Of a stretch of DNA of 64,000 nt, positions 23,187 through 40,195 are shown piece after piece; within the stretch, counting starts at the first letter, position 1; each line of letters opens with the position of its first letter. Below the pieces are notes generated by a model that worked only from the letters and a program-made list of their open reading frames with translations, did not search any database and was not told where the DNA came from. Source of the DNA: Primula veris (Eukaryota; Streptophyta; Magnoliopsida; Ericales; Primulaceae); assembly GCA_963682055.1 (NCBI GenBank), contig OY821744.1:873001-937000 (forward strand), given 5' to 3'. A program made the translations under genes and the position numbers.

Positions 23187-23955
23187 CCACCATTACCGCT
23201 ACCAAACGATTCGTCCAATTATTTGTTTTTTGTATGGGGACGAAGGGGAGAAGAACAACCCCAATTGGTTAAAATAAAAAAATAGAAAAATGTGAGTGAT
23301 TTAGATAGCAAAGTACTACTTAATAGAGTACTATCAAGATGGGAAAATAAGATATGAATTTATTCTTTACTCAACTGTATACACTTCATAAAGGCAAACA
23401 AGTCATTTAGTCTAAAATCTAAATAACCATGACGTTTCTTAATTTTTGCTAGTGTTCCTAGTGTCCCGATAAAATGGGACGGAGGGAATAACTTATGGAA
23501 CTGGGGTATCTAACTCAGAGTCACCATGACTCGAACTCTTTATATACATTATATAAAGTCAAAATAATACAATCGTTCATTTAAAACTCAACTAAATAAA
23601 AAATAAACATATAGAACTTTTAAAATAAATAAATAAACAAAGCGGTAGATAAAGTATATTGATGTATATAAAGATTTTTTTTGAAAATCATGTATATGGA
23701 GATTTTTTTTGAAAATTATATTTATAAAGATGTATATACATGTATAATGATTATGGATAGTTTTTACCTATTTAATATTTTTATTTAGTTGAGTTTTAAA
23801 TGAACGATTGGATTATTTTTAATTTATATAATGTATATAAAGAGTTCGATTGACTCTGAGTTAGGTACCCACCTCCATAACATTTTATGGACTAATTTTG
23901 TTATTGACATCAATTTATAAAAAGTTAACTTAAATCTAAATTTGGTCATTTAGTT
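23187..23955. repeat. Segment X', copy of 15305-15717 with an insertion
   Basis: Matches 15305-15717 on both sides of a 0.39-kb TIR element. It joins directly to the duplicated ARL1 promoter (segment Y'). Confidence 0.8.
23493..23881. mobile_element. Long-TIR MITE inserted in segment X'
   Basis: Two inverted arms of about 110 bp, starting TTATGGA, with TAACTCAGAGTC and GAACTCTTTATATACATTAT shared. The spacer is about 150 bp. It is absent from the sister segment at 15600, where other bases stand. Long TIRs without coding capacity fit a Mutator-like or foldback MITE; the superfamily is not settled because no clean target duplication is seen. Confidence 0.7.
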
Positions 23956-24150
23956 TTTCATAAAATTTAAAGTTTGAATTATATTAAAAACTTTTTAAAA
24001 AATTTAATAGGAGGAGGAGCAAATCTAAAAAGTGATACAAAATTTCCACATTTATTTATTATCCCTTCTCTCTGATCTACAATAGTAAGAGAGAAGAAAA
24101 ACAAAACAAAACAAAACAAAACAAAACAAAACCCATTAAATTTTATATAA

Positions 24151-28791
<4,641 letters not shown>

Positions 28792-30175
28792 ACTTTGGCG
28801 GATAACAACCTGTGTTGCGTTGGCACGGGCTGAGGTGATGTATGAGGAGTAGGGAGGTATGTAGGGTTTCATTTTTTGTTAAATTGGAGACTTTTGATAT
28901 GTGCGACATACAACATATTTTCTTCTAATCTCTTGTTGAATTTCACATGAATATATAACAATCATCGAAGGTCTGTATGTTTGTTCTTTTCTGTGACTAT
29001 CACATTTTGCTGTCTAGTGATTGTGCTTTTTGTTTAAATGCTTGATTGAACATACATGAAAATATAATTTTGAGAAAGTTGCGCGATGCACTGTTGTTTT
29101 ATGTTACCGATGTGAAAGCTGTTTCTTATCAGTTGTGATTTGACAAATAAACCTTTCATCTGCAGAAGTAGCTAAAGCTCATGTAAGCAATAAACTTGTG
29201 TATCCTTTTTTAATTAAAACATGTACATAATATTATAGTATGATACGCGGTATCATGAGGCCAGAGGCTTTATACTACGTCTTAAGTGAAACTTTGCGCT
29301 GATGAGGTTATGTATATTGTTGAAATTCGAAGTTTTGTTTTGACACGACTGTTTTTCTTTGGGAACCCAACTATTACGTAGCATTCTAAAATAGTACAAC
29401 TTTTATTCCGAGGAAATAAAATGCGATGAGGAGATTGAAGATACAGTTGCACATACAAACAAATGCATATATGTCTTATATATGGTTTCTGAACAAAAAA
29501 CAAAGCTAAGCTTCGACTCTAACTTGAATACCTGTTATCATTTGGTACAACTGTGGATGGCCAAAAGATCTCACTCTAACTATGAATGATAAACTTGATT
29601 TAACATGTAGTCTTGCAACTTTACCAAACAAAACAAGACTTGCATTGAATTTATTGTTTCCGAATTCCATCGGAAGTAACCCATTTTATCCCATTTGAAC
29701 TTATCGGTATTGTTTACCACGTCTTGACAAACAGTCTTCATAGTTGTCATCCCATTATTTATATCGCTATTGATCGTCATGAATTTCTTGCTTATAATGT
29801 TGATCATGTTACTTGATCGTAAATGCCAAACTTTGACATCTTATCGAGAATGAGTCGATATAGAATTGATCAAACTAAGTGTAGAGAAAAAGACTTGGAA
29901 ATCCCAAAATTTTATTGCAATAAGGAAAACGTACAAGAAACAATTTAACAAAAAATGTAAGATAAACACAATCCTTTAGTTCTTCTAACCATCCCCTATT
30001 AACATAATACAAACATGTTGGAAGTCGTAGAGAACTCTTTAAGTTACATTAGGGATAAACCCTGGCAAAAGCAATTGGCATCAAACAAATCCCTAACAAG
30101 TATGGACTCGTCTGAGAATCTATAATATGTAAGCTTCATTTTATACCCTTTTTTTATGAAAACAAACAAGACTTG
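28792..30175. other. ARL1 3' flank and intergenic DNA
   Basis: Contains the 3' ends of ARL1 and of the convergent kinase gene. Nothing else recognised. Confidence 0.45.
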
Positions 30176-32309
30176 TCACACAATTTTCGGAACTTTTTTG
30201 TCACCGTATTGCTTATAAGGGTCTTGCATCTTTTGCACTGCACTCATAGCATCAAATACCCCATATGCACTGACACTTTCATCATAATGAGTGTTATATT
30301 TATTTTTATGATTAACAATATTAGTATTAGTTTTAGTCGTAGGAGCGGTCGTCGTATCTTCATCATCACTAGCTTGATCCAAAGCCTCTAAATCCTTATA
30401 CTTAACACTCTCCATCCTCATTTGCACCACATTCCTTTTAGCTTCTTCGTCTTTCAACAACCCAACAACTTGCTTCATTGTCGGCCTCTTATCTGGCTCG
30501 CTCTGAACACACAACGCCGCCACATTCAAGGCTCGCTTCAACTGGTTCTCGTCAAAGTTACCTCTTAATTTAGGGTCAACCATATCCCTAAACTTACCTT
30601 TCATGATCATAGGCTCGGCCCACTCAGTTATCGTCCTTTTTATTCCTCCTGGGAGCTTCTCGATAGGTTTTCTCCCTGTTAAGATCTCTAGAAGCAATAT
30701 CCCGAAGCTGTATACATCGCAACTTTCCGAGACTTTTCCCCACATGGCATATTCTGGGGCTAAATACCCTAATGTGCCCTTAACACGGGTGGTCATATGG
30801 CTAACACCGTCGGGGATTAGCTTAGCAAACCCAAAATCAGCTACTAAGGGTTCGAAGTTTGAGTCCAACAGTACATTGCTTGCTTTTACGTCTCTATGGA
30901 TAATGTGGGGCTGTGCCTCATGGTGCAAGTACCTAACAAAAATATTAGTGTTAAATAAAGATAAAATTAACATTATATATATATATATTTTTTATGATCT
31001 TTAGATATATATAACTAAAGAAGAGGGTTTAATTAAGAGAGCTTACATAAGGCCTTCTGCAGAGCCAATAGCAACCTTCATTCTCCTTTTCCAATCAAGT
31101 TGAACATCACTAGCAAACTGTCCATGTAGATGTGACAATAGACTTAAATTAGGCATATAATCGTACACTATCATCCGTTGATCGCCACCAGCGCAGTAAC
31201 CCCTCAAACCCAATAGATTTTTGTGACGAACCCTCCCGAGAACTTCTACCTCTACCGCAAACTCCATCTCCGCTTTTGAGTTCATTGATTTTAGTCTCTT
31301 CACTGCTATCTACAAAAAAGAACACAAAATTGACACATATAAGATACCTTTTTTCTAGATTTAGCCTAGGTGAGGCAATCATGTTTTTATGAAACTGTGG
31401 GCAACAAATAGAAATTCTGACTATTAGTGTTGCAATTGATAATATGCCGAGGTATTGGCTAGATATAAACCGTATAACATTTCTTTAGGTAATATAAAGT
31501 GTGATTTTAAGGCTTGAGCATAATGATGTGATGATTAGAACTCATGTTTAAATGGCACTGATATATATAGAACTGAGATAAATATACAACTTATAAAGGA
31601 TTACTATGCCCAAATGAGATGTGTATGTGTATGATCTCTAAGCAGAAGTATTTACCTGAAGGCCATCTGCGGTTTTTCCCCAATAAACACTGCCAAAACC
31701 CCCTTCGCCGAGCTTGTTATCTTCACTAAACCCATTGGTAGCCGCATGCAACTCCTTATATGTAAATATTCTCCATGGACCGTTACCTACACCAATCGCC
31801 GCCACCCTATATATACATGCATAATAACGCCATTACTTGGGATCAAATATAATTTTTTTTTTAGAGAACATATTTTTTATATAAATTTCAATGTGTTACC
31901 ATGCTACACATTAATTGTTTTATAAATGAGAGCCTGTTTTACAATTCCGCATATGTGTGAGAAAAACCATTTATACATAAGTCAACTTATAATAAAGTCC
32001 ACATCGCTATATAGATGAATTAAATATATAACAGTATTACTATTTAAGGTATTGTTGGAAAACTTTTCTTGTTTCGCTTTATTCTATTAATCCAGCTTTT
32101 CATTGTGCCATAGTAGGAGATTATATCATCACAAATACAACAAATTGGTTGACAAAGCCAACTAAATAAGGTGGTTTACGAAAGCTGCATGCACATTTTA
32201 AGCTAACCACAAAAATGAAAACAAAAATGACAGATGTGAAGATTTTAATGTTTACATACGCTTCTTCGTCGACTTTCTTCGAAGCACAGCAACCCAAGCT
32301 AGAACCCAT
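30176..32309 (-). CDS. Receptor-like cytoplasmic Ser/Thr kinase (PTI1-like, At3g15890 type), four exons
   Basis: Exons on the minus strand: 32309-32260, 31806-31656, 31309-31047 and 30932-30176, giving 406 residues. The N-terminus MGSSLGCC fits N-myristoylation at G2 plus palmitoylation at the cysteines, so plasma-membrane attachment is likely without a receptor domain. The kinase domain is complete: Gly-rich loop [12 protein letters not shown] from residue 49, catalytic Lys71 in IAVKRLK, HRD with D169 ([14 protein letters not shown]), DFG at 187-189, and activation segment THR-rich [16 protein letters not shown]. An RD kinase, so activation-loop phosphorylation is expected. The tail after residue 350 is polar with a Thr-rich run and a tyrosine-containing end. 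The name PTI1-like tyrosine-protein kinase At3g15890 is an annotation tradition; Ser/Thr specificity is expected from the motifs. Function unproven. Confidence 0.9.
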
Positions 32310-34170
32310 GATTTCTAGAGTTCTCAGATAGTGTTTTGAACAAGCATTTAAAGTGTAAGTTCCATCTTTTAAACACATTTAAGGCCGATTATTTTTAATT
32401 TTGTATTCTTATTGGCCGACTACGGCCGGCTTTGCAAGTGTAAATTACAAAGGAAATATCATTAGGTATTTTTGACGTTATGATATGAAGCTAGCTAACA
32501 AGCTTAACTATCACTAAAACTCACAACATTCTGGCAACTCCTGTTATAGTTTAATTGCTACAGGCCAATCAAATTAAATTTCAATTTAAGTCCATAATCA
32601 TTTTCATTTGTTATAGTATATTTCGTAAAAAGGCGGCATGTACCATATTGCAACTCTTTACCCCTTCTATAGTGTGACTATGGCATTTCTACTTTTGCCA
32701 AGGTTTTAATTGTAAAATTTGAGAAATTGTGATATCTATGCTCACATTAAGCACCTAAATCGGTTGATTCGTTTTTTACGCAACCATGTTAGGAAGATTT
32801 TCCTTAACAAATTATTTCGATGAATTTAGCATATCCCATATGTAAGGACTGTTCGTAATTGTTATAGACCATACTTTCATATATTCAATCACGCTCGCGC
32901 CTAAATCGATGTCGTTACAGTTAAGTTACACAGACACCTATATCCTATTGTCGAGTGAAATACATGAAAATATTTACACGAGTATCATTTCCGGGTCTTA
33001 GCAGAATTAACTTTTTAATGCCTATTTTATATATCACCTAAGAGGCTAAGAACAAAACTGTTTAGCTTCTCAAGCTTAAGAATTTGTTGTAATGTTTTGT
33101 AAATAAGTTTTTACATTGTAAAAAAGATCGAACAGTGATAGCTTCTTATGCCATTTGGCTGACGACAGTGGCACTTAATTAGTTGTCACTCATGATTAAC
33201 GAGTAACGACTACTAAAATCTAATATATATTTATTTTTAATAATTATTCGACTTACTAATCGGAGTAGTTTGTACTTCGTATCATAGTAGAATCAAGAAC
33301 TTAAGCCGGCTCAAATGAATTACTATGCTAAATTGGATTGGTATTTGTATTTTGAGTTCTATGTTCCACATAATTACACTAATCTATGTTTGGCTCTTTC
33401 TCTTATTTCATTTGATGTATTCTTCTACTTGTAATAGTTGTCAATAGCAAATGGTTATCATAAACATTTGAAGGAAGAGACAAAATAATTATCACTTAAG
33501 TGAAATTAAACCACTTGAATTAATTTAAATATATTAGTAGAGCTCTTTTGTAGATCCAATTTGCAAACAGACATTCTATGTACTAGAGCTCTTTCGTAGT
33601 TGCCGCAAACGGCGGAAATTTCCGATAGAGATAAATATTTGCTTGAACTCTTCAACTTGGTTCTAATCTATTTACAAACCCAACAAAAACTAGAAAAAGA
33701 AATATTTCCTTCATTTACCACGCTAGCTACTTATGTCCGCCAAAGAATTGCATAGGAATATTAACAAGTATTGGGGTGGTAATTTGTACAGAGATTGGTA
33801 TTGACGACTTGTCGCTTTCTGAACCGAAAATGAAATGAAAGTAGTGACCCCGGAAAGTTCACAATACCGATCTTGAAACTCGTTTAACGTTTAGTATCCT
33901 TATGGTGTGTTTGATATAGTACCAATCTAAAGCTTGCAGGTTTCGAAAAATCTTTTAGCGATTTTTTCTTCCTTTGAATTTGATAAGAGTAATATTCATA
34001 AGCAGTATTTTGGAGCCAAATGAATTTATAAAATAGTTCATATGTCACAGGGTAGTAAGTTTCATAAATAGCTAGCTTGAGTTAATTTTAGCTCTAACTC
34101 GGTTTTTTTTTTTTTTTTTTTTCGTATGACATACCTAATTGAGGAAGAATTCAAACGGACTAGCCATATA
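32310..34170. other. Kinase 5' flank and intergenic DNA
   Basis: No gene or clear repeat recognised. Confidence 0.45.
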
Positions 34171-34472
34171 TCTATATAGTCCCACCGTTCGCGAAGGCTA
34201 CGGAATTTCACCTCTTCCCATTTTACAATTCTAGTGCCGCCACTATCTGGAACCATATATACTATTCGACCTCGGAGTCTTTCTAGTTTTAATTCTACAT
34301 CATAATGAGAATAGAAACTATCTATATAGTCCCACTGTTGGCGAAGGCTACGGAATTTCACCTCTTCCCATTTTACAATTCTAGTGCCGCCACTGTCTGG
34401 AACCATATATACTATTCGAGACCTCGGAGTCTTTCTAGTTTTAATTCTACTATCATAATGAGAATAGAAACT
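34171..34472. repeat. Two tandem copies of a ~150-bp unit
   Basis: TCTATATAGTCCCAC begins both units (34171 and 34321). They are nearly identical for about 145 bp, and each has an open minus-strand frame with SGGTRIVKWEEVKFRSLR. A 137-residue frame at 34062-34475 crosses both copies; I do not recognise it, and the poly-T tract near its 3' part gives a lysine run. It could be a fragment of an unknown gene. Confidence 0.75.
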
Positions 34473-36414
34473 CAAATGATTTCACTAGGTCCATAATTTT
34501 TTTATCTAACTTTTGGAAAATGAATCATTATTTTGCATTTCACAATTTGTATGACATACATAGTGGGAGAAGGTGTGATATTTTGAGGGAAAGCTTGTTT
34601 CATCAATTATAGTGACTATGGTAGTGTCTATTAAATATTAATACACATATTTGAGATAAAATGCAATGCACTCATGTAACTAACACCCATTGTCTCAGCA
34701 CTAAGACTTGTTGTTCATAATTCAATGTGACAATAAATCTTTATGTTGTACCACTCATGTTAAAGGCAAATCTTTTTATAAACTTCATATAAATTAGCTT
34801 TTCTACAAACTTCATATGCTTGATTTTTCCATAAACTTCACAAACTTTAAATCTTAGTTACTAGTAATAGTGTCTCACGCGTTGTGTGTGAGACACGTAA
34901 TGCAATAAAAATATAGAAAATATGTATAGTTATGATATAAATATGTGGATAATACAAACAAAAAAAACATAGTTTAAGATTTAAAAGAATGTTTGGTTGT
35001 TAAAAAGTGATAAATAGTTTTATTAGTTTTTACTTTTTATATTTTTATGAGAGTATAGTATTATTGTAATTAATATAAAGCTATAAGAGTATTTTGGAAA
35101 AAAAAAGAGGCTAAATTGGTTAGGCTCATTTGACTTGGTTTGACTTATTATAATAGAATGATTATTCATTTTCTTTGTTTCACGGATAATAATGTCGTTC
35201 ACTCAATGTTCTGAAAGGCGAAAGACGGAATTTAGACTGAAGTTGATTGGCTAGCGTCTAATTCCGCGTAATCATCGTCTAATATTGGATAATCCCACCT
35301 AATCTGTTGCTTCTAGGCTCCGCCTACCTCTTAAGCTCTACCTAATTTACGTCTAAACGCATCTTTTTTTAGAAGACTCTCACTGCTGCAATTGTGAATT
35401 TTTCAAGATGACTAAGAATAACATCCAATGACTTGTGTTAATGTTTTGTAAAGTTTATCTCAAACAGCAGTGCTAGTTGTTACACTATCATTATTTTCCC
35501 AAGAACTTTATTTTTTTTCTCCAGTGGTTGATGACATAACATTCTTTTTTCCCTTTTATAACTGCTTTTTTAGCTGGATTTTTGTATCGATTTATGAGTG
35601 TCAATCAACTACTGTCATCAAGTGTCAACTCAAAAAATGGACAATGACGAGACTTACAATATTCTGTTGTTTAAAATCACTAATTTTTCGTGTAATAAGT
35701 AATCTCAACTTGATGTTAATGTTTACTCCACTTTCTAGGTCGTCTCTTGAATTAATAAATCCAATATTCAACTAAAAATACAAATAGAAAAAATAACCAT
35801 AGATTGCATCTTCATTTTGGAGAAAAACTTTGATTGATGGAATGTTTTGAAGATCATCACCATCTTCAAAATCTTTCACAAAAATCTGGTTTTAATACAA
35901 TCTCGTAAGTATAATATTGGTTCAGTCACTGTATTGTTGAACGCTTAAATTCCAGCATCATGTCGCTTCTATTCGTAATAATTTTCATCAAATTTAGTTT
36001 TTGCCTTTGAAAATTGTGCAGATTGATTCAATTATAACTATATTATTTGATCTACCACTATTTGTTTCCTTTTGTAACATATATAATAGGTCTCAGATTT
36101 TGGAACATGTCAGAAATCGTGCATCTTGAGTTTTAAACATACAAAATTTCGTTTAAATTACTTACAATTTCCGCAATTCAGAAGCAAACGATAATAAAAA
36201 AACCGAAGTTTTTTTTATAGATTTTGTAGCTAGCTAATGAGCTACACAAAGTCATAAGCCATCTATATGTATATATTGGCATATTGCGAATTGTGAAGAC
36301 TAATCCGACTAAGTTCCGGTCATTTAAGTCTTACCATCTTCTATCCCCGGTCCAAAATTTTGATTTGTAACATTCCGGACACCATAGAGAGAGACTTTTT
36401 TCACATATGAATTT
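34473..36414. other. Intergenic DNA
   Basis: AT-rich. Around 35200-35370 there are GTCTAATTCCGC/TAATCATCGTC words of a diverged dispersed repeat also seen near 15830-15930. No gene. Confidence 0.4.
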
Positions 36415-36906
36415 TTAGTCACTCGCCCTAGAAAAAATTCCTGGCTCCGCTCCTGTTTGTACCTGATTGCAATTATCTTCTTTTTCCTTTTCCTTTTCTT
36501 GCCCCTCTTTCTCCGGTTCATCGCTTGATTTCCCACTACTAGAACTGTAATTACTTCCAAACGATGTGGTTCGACTGGTAGCAGGCGTGGCCAAGTACGT
36601 TGGAATCGCTTGCCCCGCCATAATAACCAAAATTTTCTCATCGTACATTTGTTCATCTTTCCGTTTCTCCTCCAAGTCCGCATCACCAAGCTCCACATCA
36701 GCATTCCTGTTTTCGTCGTTTTCAAGAAATCCGGAGAACTTCCAATACGAACACGCAAGGATTAAAAGGGCAAAGGCGATGAGACCCAACATTGCAGCCA
36801 ATCCCCCGAACAGGTAGGGGACTGGCGAGTGCCAGGGTGACCGCTCAGTCGATGACCCTGTTGGCGAGTGAGCGGTCATAGAATGGGGAATTTGTGCACT
36901 CATCAT
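36415..36906 (-). CDS. GDU: GLUTAMINE DUMPER family protein (GDU)
   Basis: A 163-residue intronless gene for a small single-pass membrane protein. The conserved block SPWHSPVPYLFGGLAAMLG (from residue 23) leads into one transmembrane segment, about residues 31-55, ending ACSYWKFSG. The diagnostic VIMAG motif is at 94-98, followed by the family's PTYLATPAT. GDU proteins are plant-specific, interact with the LOG2 ubiquitin ligase and raise amino-acid export when overexpressed. The C-terminal half is low-complexity (SSSSGKSS, then a Glu/Lys run). The last 13 or so residues (GAEPGIFSRASD) are encoded by DNA that looks like the edge of a dispersed repeat, so the native stop may have been replaced. 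The first Met is followed by another at residue 2. Confidence 0.9.
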   Translation of the reverse strand: MMSAQIPHSMTAHSPTGSSTERSPWHSPVPYLFGGLAAMLGLIAFALLILACSYWKFSGFLENDENRNADVELGDADLEEKRKDEQMYDEKILVIMAGQAIPTYLATPATSRTTSFGSNYSSSSGKSSDEPEKEGQEKEKEKEDNCNQVQTGAEPGIFSRASD

Positions 36907-37060
36907 TTTTATAAATTTTATAAAAAAAAACGATCGAATGGAATGGAATTAATGTCGAGTTGTGGATGAAAGTGTTGCAAGTGTAAATAGGCAGATTTTG
37001 TGAGAGAATTAAGATGAAGAGGAATAAAAGGATGAGAAAGTGGAGATGGTTGAGGCATTT

Positions 37061-37070
37061 ATTTATAGGC
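37061..37070 (-). promoter_or_regulatory. Probable TATA box of the GDU gene
   Basis: The minus strand reads CCTATAAATAAATG about 155 bp upstream of the GDU start codon. Confidence 0.5.
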
Positions 37071-37599
37071 TCAAAAAAGGTAGATAACTAGCATGGATCT
37101 TGCTTCTATACGTATATTGTTTTGAGATAATTATGTAATTATTTCAAAATAAGAAAAGTATTGTTTAATACATAACCTAATCATCTAAAAAACGTATTAG
37201 TTTTTTTATTTATTAAAATTTGGTAGATATGATTGTACGTTAAAAATAAATATTAAAAAGTAGTAGCGTCATTTAAGTATACGTACCCAATTTTAAAAGA
37301 GATTTTCAGTATGAGTTTTTTTTTTATAGTTAAATCTAAAAAATACATACTAAATCAACATTTTTCCTAGATAATATATGTATGCTTATTGAATCCGTAT
37401 TATAAATACTGGTACTATTAAATAACATGGACTAATGCTGAAATGAAAATTTTGTAACTAGTTAAAAAAAGATACTTTAATAAAGTTAATTTACTCCCAA
37501 AACAACGTTACTCCTAAAAAGCACAAAAAGACATTTCAAACATGAATTTAAACACTTTAATCAGCAAGTCATGATAGCTAGGGTAATGTGTGTCATGTG

Positions 37600-37799
37600 A
37601 TACACTAGCGATGAAAAAAAAATCCGCAAACTTCAACGTGTAATTCAATCCGCACGGATTGAGACGGGTTGTGTGTTAAAAAAAAATCAATCTGTCCCGC
37701 CCCAATCCGCTATATATCTTGCGGGTTGGGTTAGAATTGAGATTTGCAAACCGCAGGTTAATCCGCCACAACCCGTTTCGTAATATATATATAATTATA

Positions 37800-37831
<32 letters not shown>

Positions 37832-38110
37832 CGTTGTGTGTACGTATTTCAAGATGCCAACTTCCATTCTTATTATTTTTTTTATTTTTTAATTTGTTTA
37901 CGAATGTTCTAAATATATTTTGATTTATTTTAATTTATATTTCTTTTTGAAAAATTCAATTTATTTTAAAATTTAGGTAATTTATGCAAACTGTAAAAAA
38001 TATATGACCAAAATAAAAATTTAAAAATTAATCCCAACACAACCCGTCCCAACCAACAATTTATTTTGCGGATTGAGTTTGATTGAATTTGAGTTTTAAT
38101 TGTAACAGAT
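37600..38110. repeat. Decayed repeat with GGGTTG/CAACCCG motifs
   Basis: CGGGTTGTGT, CGGGTTGGGTTAG, CCGCCACAACCCG and CACAACCCGTCCC recur in both orientations around an AT microsatellite (about 37784-37830). This resembles the foldback low-complexity transposons common in plants. Boundaries uncertain. Confidence 0.4.
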
Positions 38111-38205
38111 ATGAGATAAAGGGTCCAACAAGTGTAATATAACGTCCATTATGAGACGAGTGAGATGACTCAACATCACTTGGGACTAGCCGGGCTCTGA
38201 TAGCA

Positions 38206-38320
38206 TATTGAAGTTTATATTTTTATCCATTAAAAGGTTTCATAGCAAATAAGGTGAACAACACATTTTAAACGCATGACACAATATATCCACAAGTGAT
38301 ATAGGATAATAACTTCAACA
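38206..38320 (-). mobile_element. TRIM-like LTR with adjacent primer binding site (minus strand)
   Basis: On the minus strand a 115-bp sequence runs from TGTTGAAG to CTTCAATA. It is followed at once by TGCTATCAGAGCCC (38192-38205), which resembles the tRNA-Met primer site TGGTATCAGAGC. Inverted LTR ends and a PBS at the expected place support an LTR of TRIM size. No second LTR was found within about 200 bp. Confidence 0.6.
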
Positions 38321-38884
38321 GTTTCACTCGATAAAATATATGTTTATAACGGCTCGAATGAAACATCTATTGAATCGTATAGTCGAGCTTCCCCTGATAC
38401 CGAGTGTGTGCTCGAGTTAAACATTAAATTTCTTTTATTTGAAGACTATGCAAAACCAATAAGATACACATCAAAGTAAAAGTTTTTTTAATTAGACCAA
38501 GTCCATGTTGTATGGAGCTCAAATCCGACCCGTTCCCGAGTCCAATTTCCAAACTCGGATTGAAGTCAGTCCCCGTGATTAGGGTGTATACCGTATATAC
38601 ATTTTCATGCCTATTTGGAGTGGTATTTCTTACCATCTACATTCTACACTTACAAGATAGTATTTTAAGGCATTCGATCTCGATCTCGTCGTTATGTGAT
38701 TAACCCTATTTGAATATTTTAAGCATCCTATTTTGAAATCAATTTGCATATACTTCCGATCAATTCATTGTGAATAAATGTCAGAAACTCTTGGGTTTCC
38801 AACGTAATCAAACATGATCCATAATAATATTGAATGTTTAACACTTAGTTTTTTGGGTTAAAATTTGTAATATGCCGATCTAGA

Positions 38885-39127
38885 ACACTTGTTAGAGTAT
38901 ATTATCCCACATCGATTAGATAATGATCGAGCCTGTGGTTTATAAAGAGTTACTCATCCTTACCATTATGAGGCTTTTTAATTGTAAGTTATATGGGATT
39001 AACATGGCATCAGAACGGACCTAGCGATGTTAGGTTCACCTCCACCCATTTAATCTTTATAAAGAGTTACTTATTCTTATCATTACGAGGCATTTTAATG
39101 ATAAGATATATGGGGTTTAACAACACT
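38885..39127 (+). mobile_element. TRIM (miniature LTR retrotransposon) with target duplication
   Basis: The left LTR 38890-39004 (115 bp) begins TGTTAGAG and ends ATTAACA. The primer site TGGCATCAGAACGG follows at 39005. A partial right LTR, about 39056-39122, starts at TTTATAAAGAGTTAC and ends TTTAACA. The 5-bp duplication ACACT flanks the whole at 38885-38889 and 39123-39127. The inner region and part of the right LTR are deleted. It encodes nothing. Confidence 0.82.
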
Positions 39128-39646
39128 CATGGCTAAACCATACTTTGTAACGGTATAATGCAACTGTTCGTTTAGGTTAAGTAGCAAATTAAAAAAGAAA
39201 TGCCAAAAAAAATATCAATTTTGAAACTATATTAATTACCAAAAAAACTTTCATACAAAGTTTTCCAACCCAAAAGTGCTACGTTCTCTCGTCTCGTCTC
39301 AAACCTGCCAAAATCTATCTCACCTCTCTTTCCGGAATAAGTTTTCACATCGGAGTTTGTCCCGTCGCCTACATGAAATGTATACTAATTTATGAAATGC
39401 ATCCCCTTCTAGAAAGTACGTATATACATACCTTTTTTTTTCTGGTATATATTCAGTTACCGACGAAGATACGACAAATATTCAGGGTCATAAATGAAAC
39501 AACTCAGATTTATCATCTGGGTGTTACATTATCATTATTGATAAAGTAATTATGGGGCATGTAACATTCTGAAAGTCTCATATTTATATGACCTTTCAAG
39601 CCAGTCTTGATACCATAATTGATAGAAGGTTTGGGACCCTATATAT
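39128..39646. other. Intergenic DNA
   Basis: No feature recognised. Confidence 0.4.
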
Positions 39647-39858
39647 TAGGGCTGGGTTTAGTCCCTTTCGGTTCGGTTTTTAACAAAACCGAAACCGAGC
39701 ATATTTTTCGGTTCGATTTTTTTCAATTTCGGGCTTTTTATTTTTTAGACCGAACCGGACCAGTTTTTTCAGTTTTTTTCGGTTTTGGTCTTTTTTGGTT
39801 CGGTTTTATTGAAAACCGAAACCGACCCGAATTTTTTTCGTTTTTTCGCCGAGCCCTA
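39647..39858. repeat. GGTTCGG-rich foldback element, copy 2
   Basis: 212 bp, from TAGGGCTGGG to GAGCCCTA, so the outer 7 bp are inverted. The interior is of CGGTTCGGTTTTT and AAAACCGAAACCGA. It belongs with 4692-5009 and 54798-55087. Confidence 0.6.
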
Positions 39859-40122
39859 CGAGTATATATATTATATATACATACAACTTTAATTCGGACC
39901 TTCCACTACATCGTGCCTTGCTTGCCACCCCATAATATTGTCATTGTATTATTTATACACTGCCAAGTTATATACGTACAAAACAAATACAATTTTTTGT
40001 GCTAGGTTTTTTTTTTTTTTTATATATATATGATTTTTATTTTCTTTACTTTCACCATGTTGCATGTTTCGTTCATATTCTAATTTCTAAATCTAATTTT
40101 TGTTGAGTGAATAAGCGTATAT

Positions 40123-40195
40123 AACTGACGAAGCCACGACCCTCAATACGTGTAAAGTTAACTGACGAGGCCGTGACCGTCAATACGCGTAAAGT
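40123..40195. repeat. 36-bp tandem duplication
   Basis: AACTGACGA(A/G)GCC is followed by GACC(C/G)TCAATACG(T/C)GTAAAGT, twice in direct order. Confidence 0.7.
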
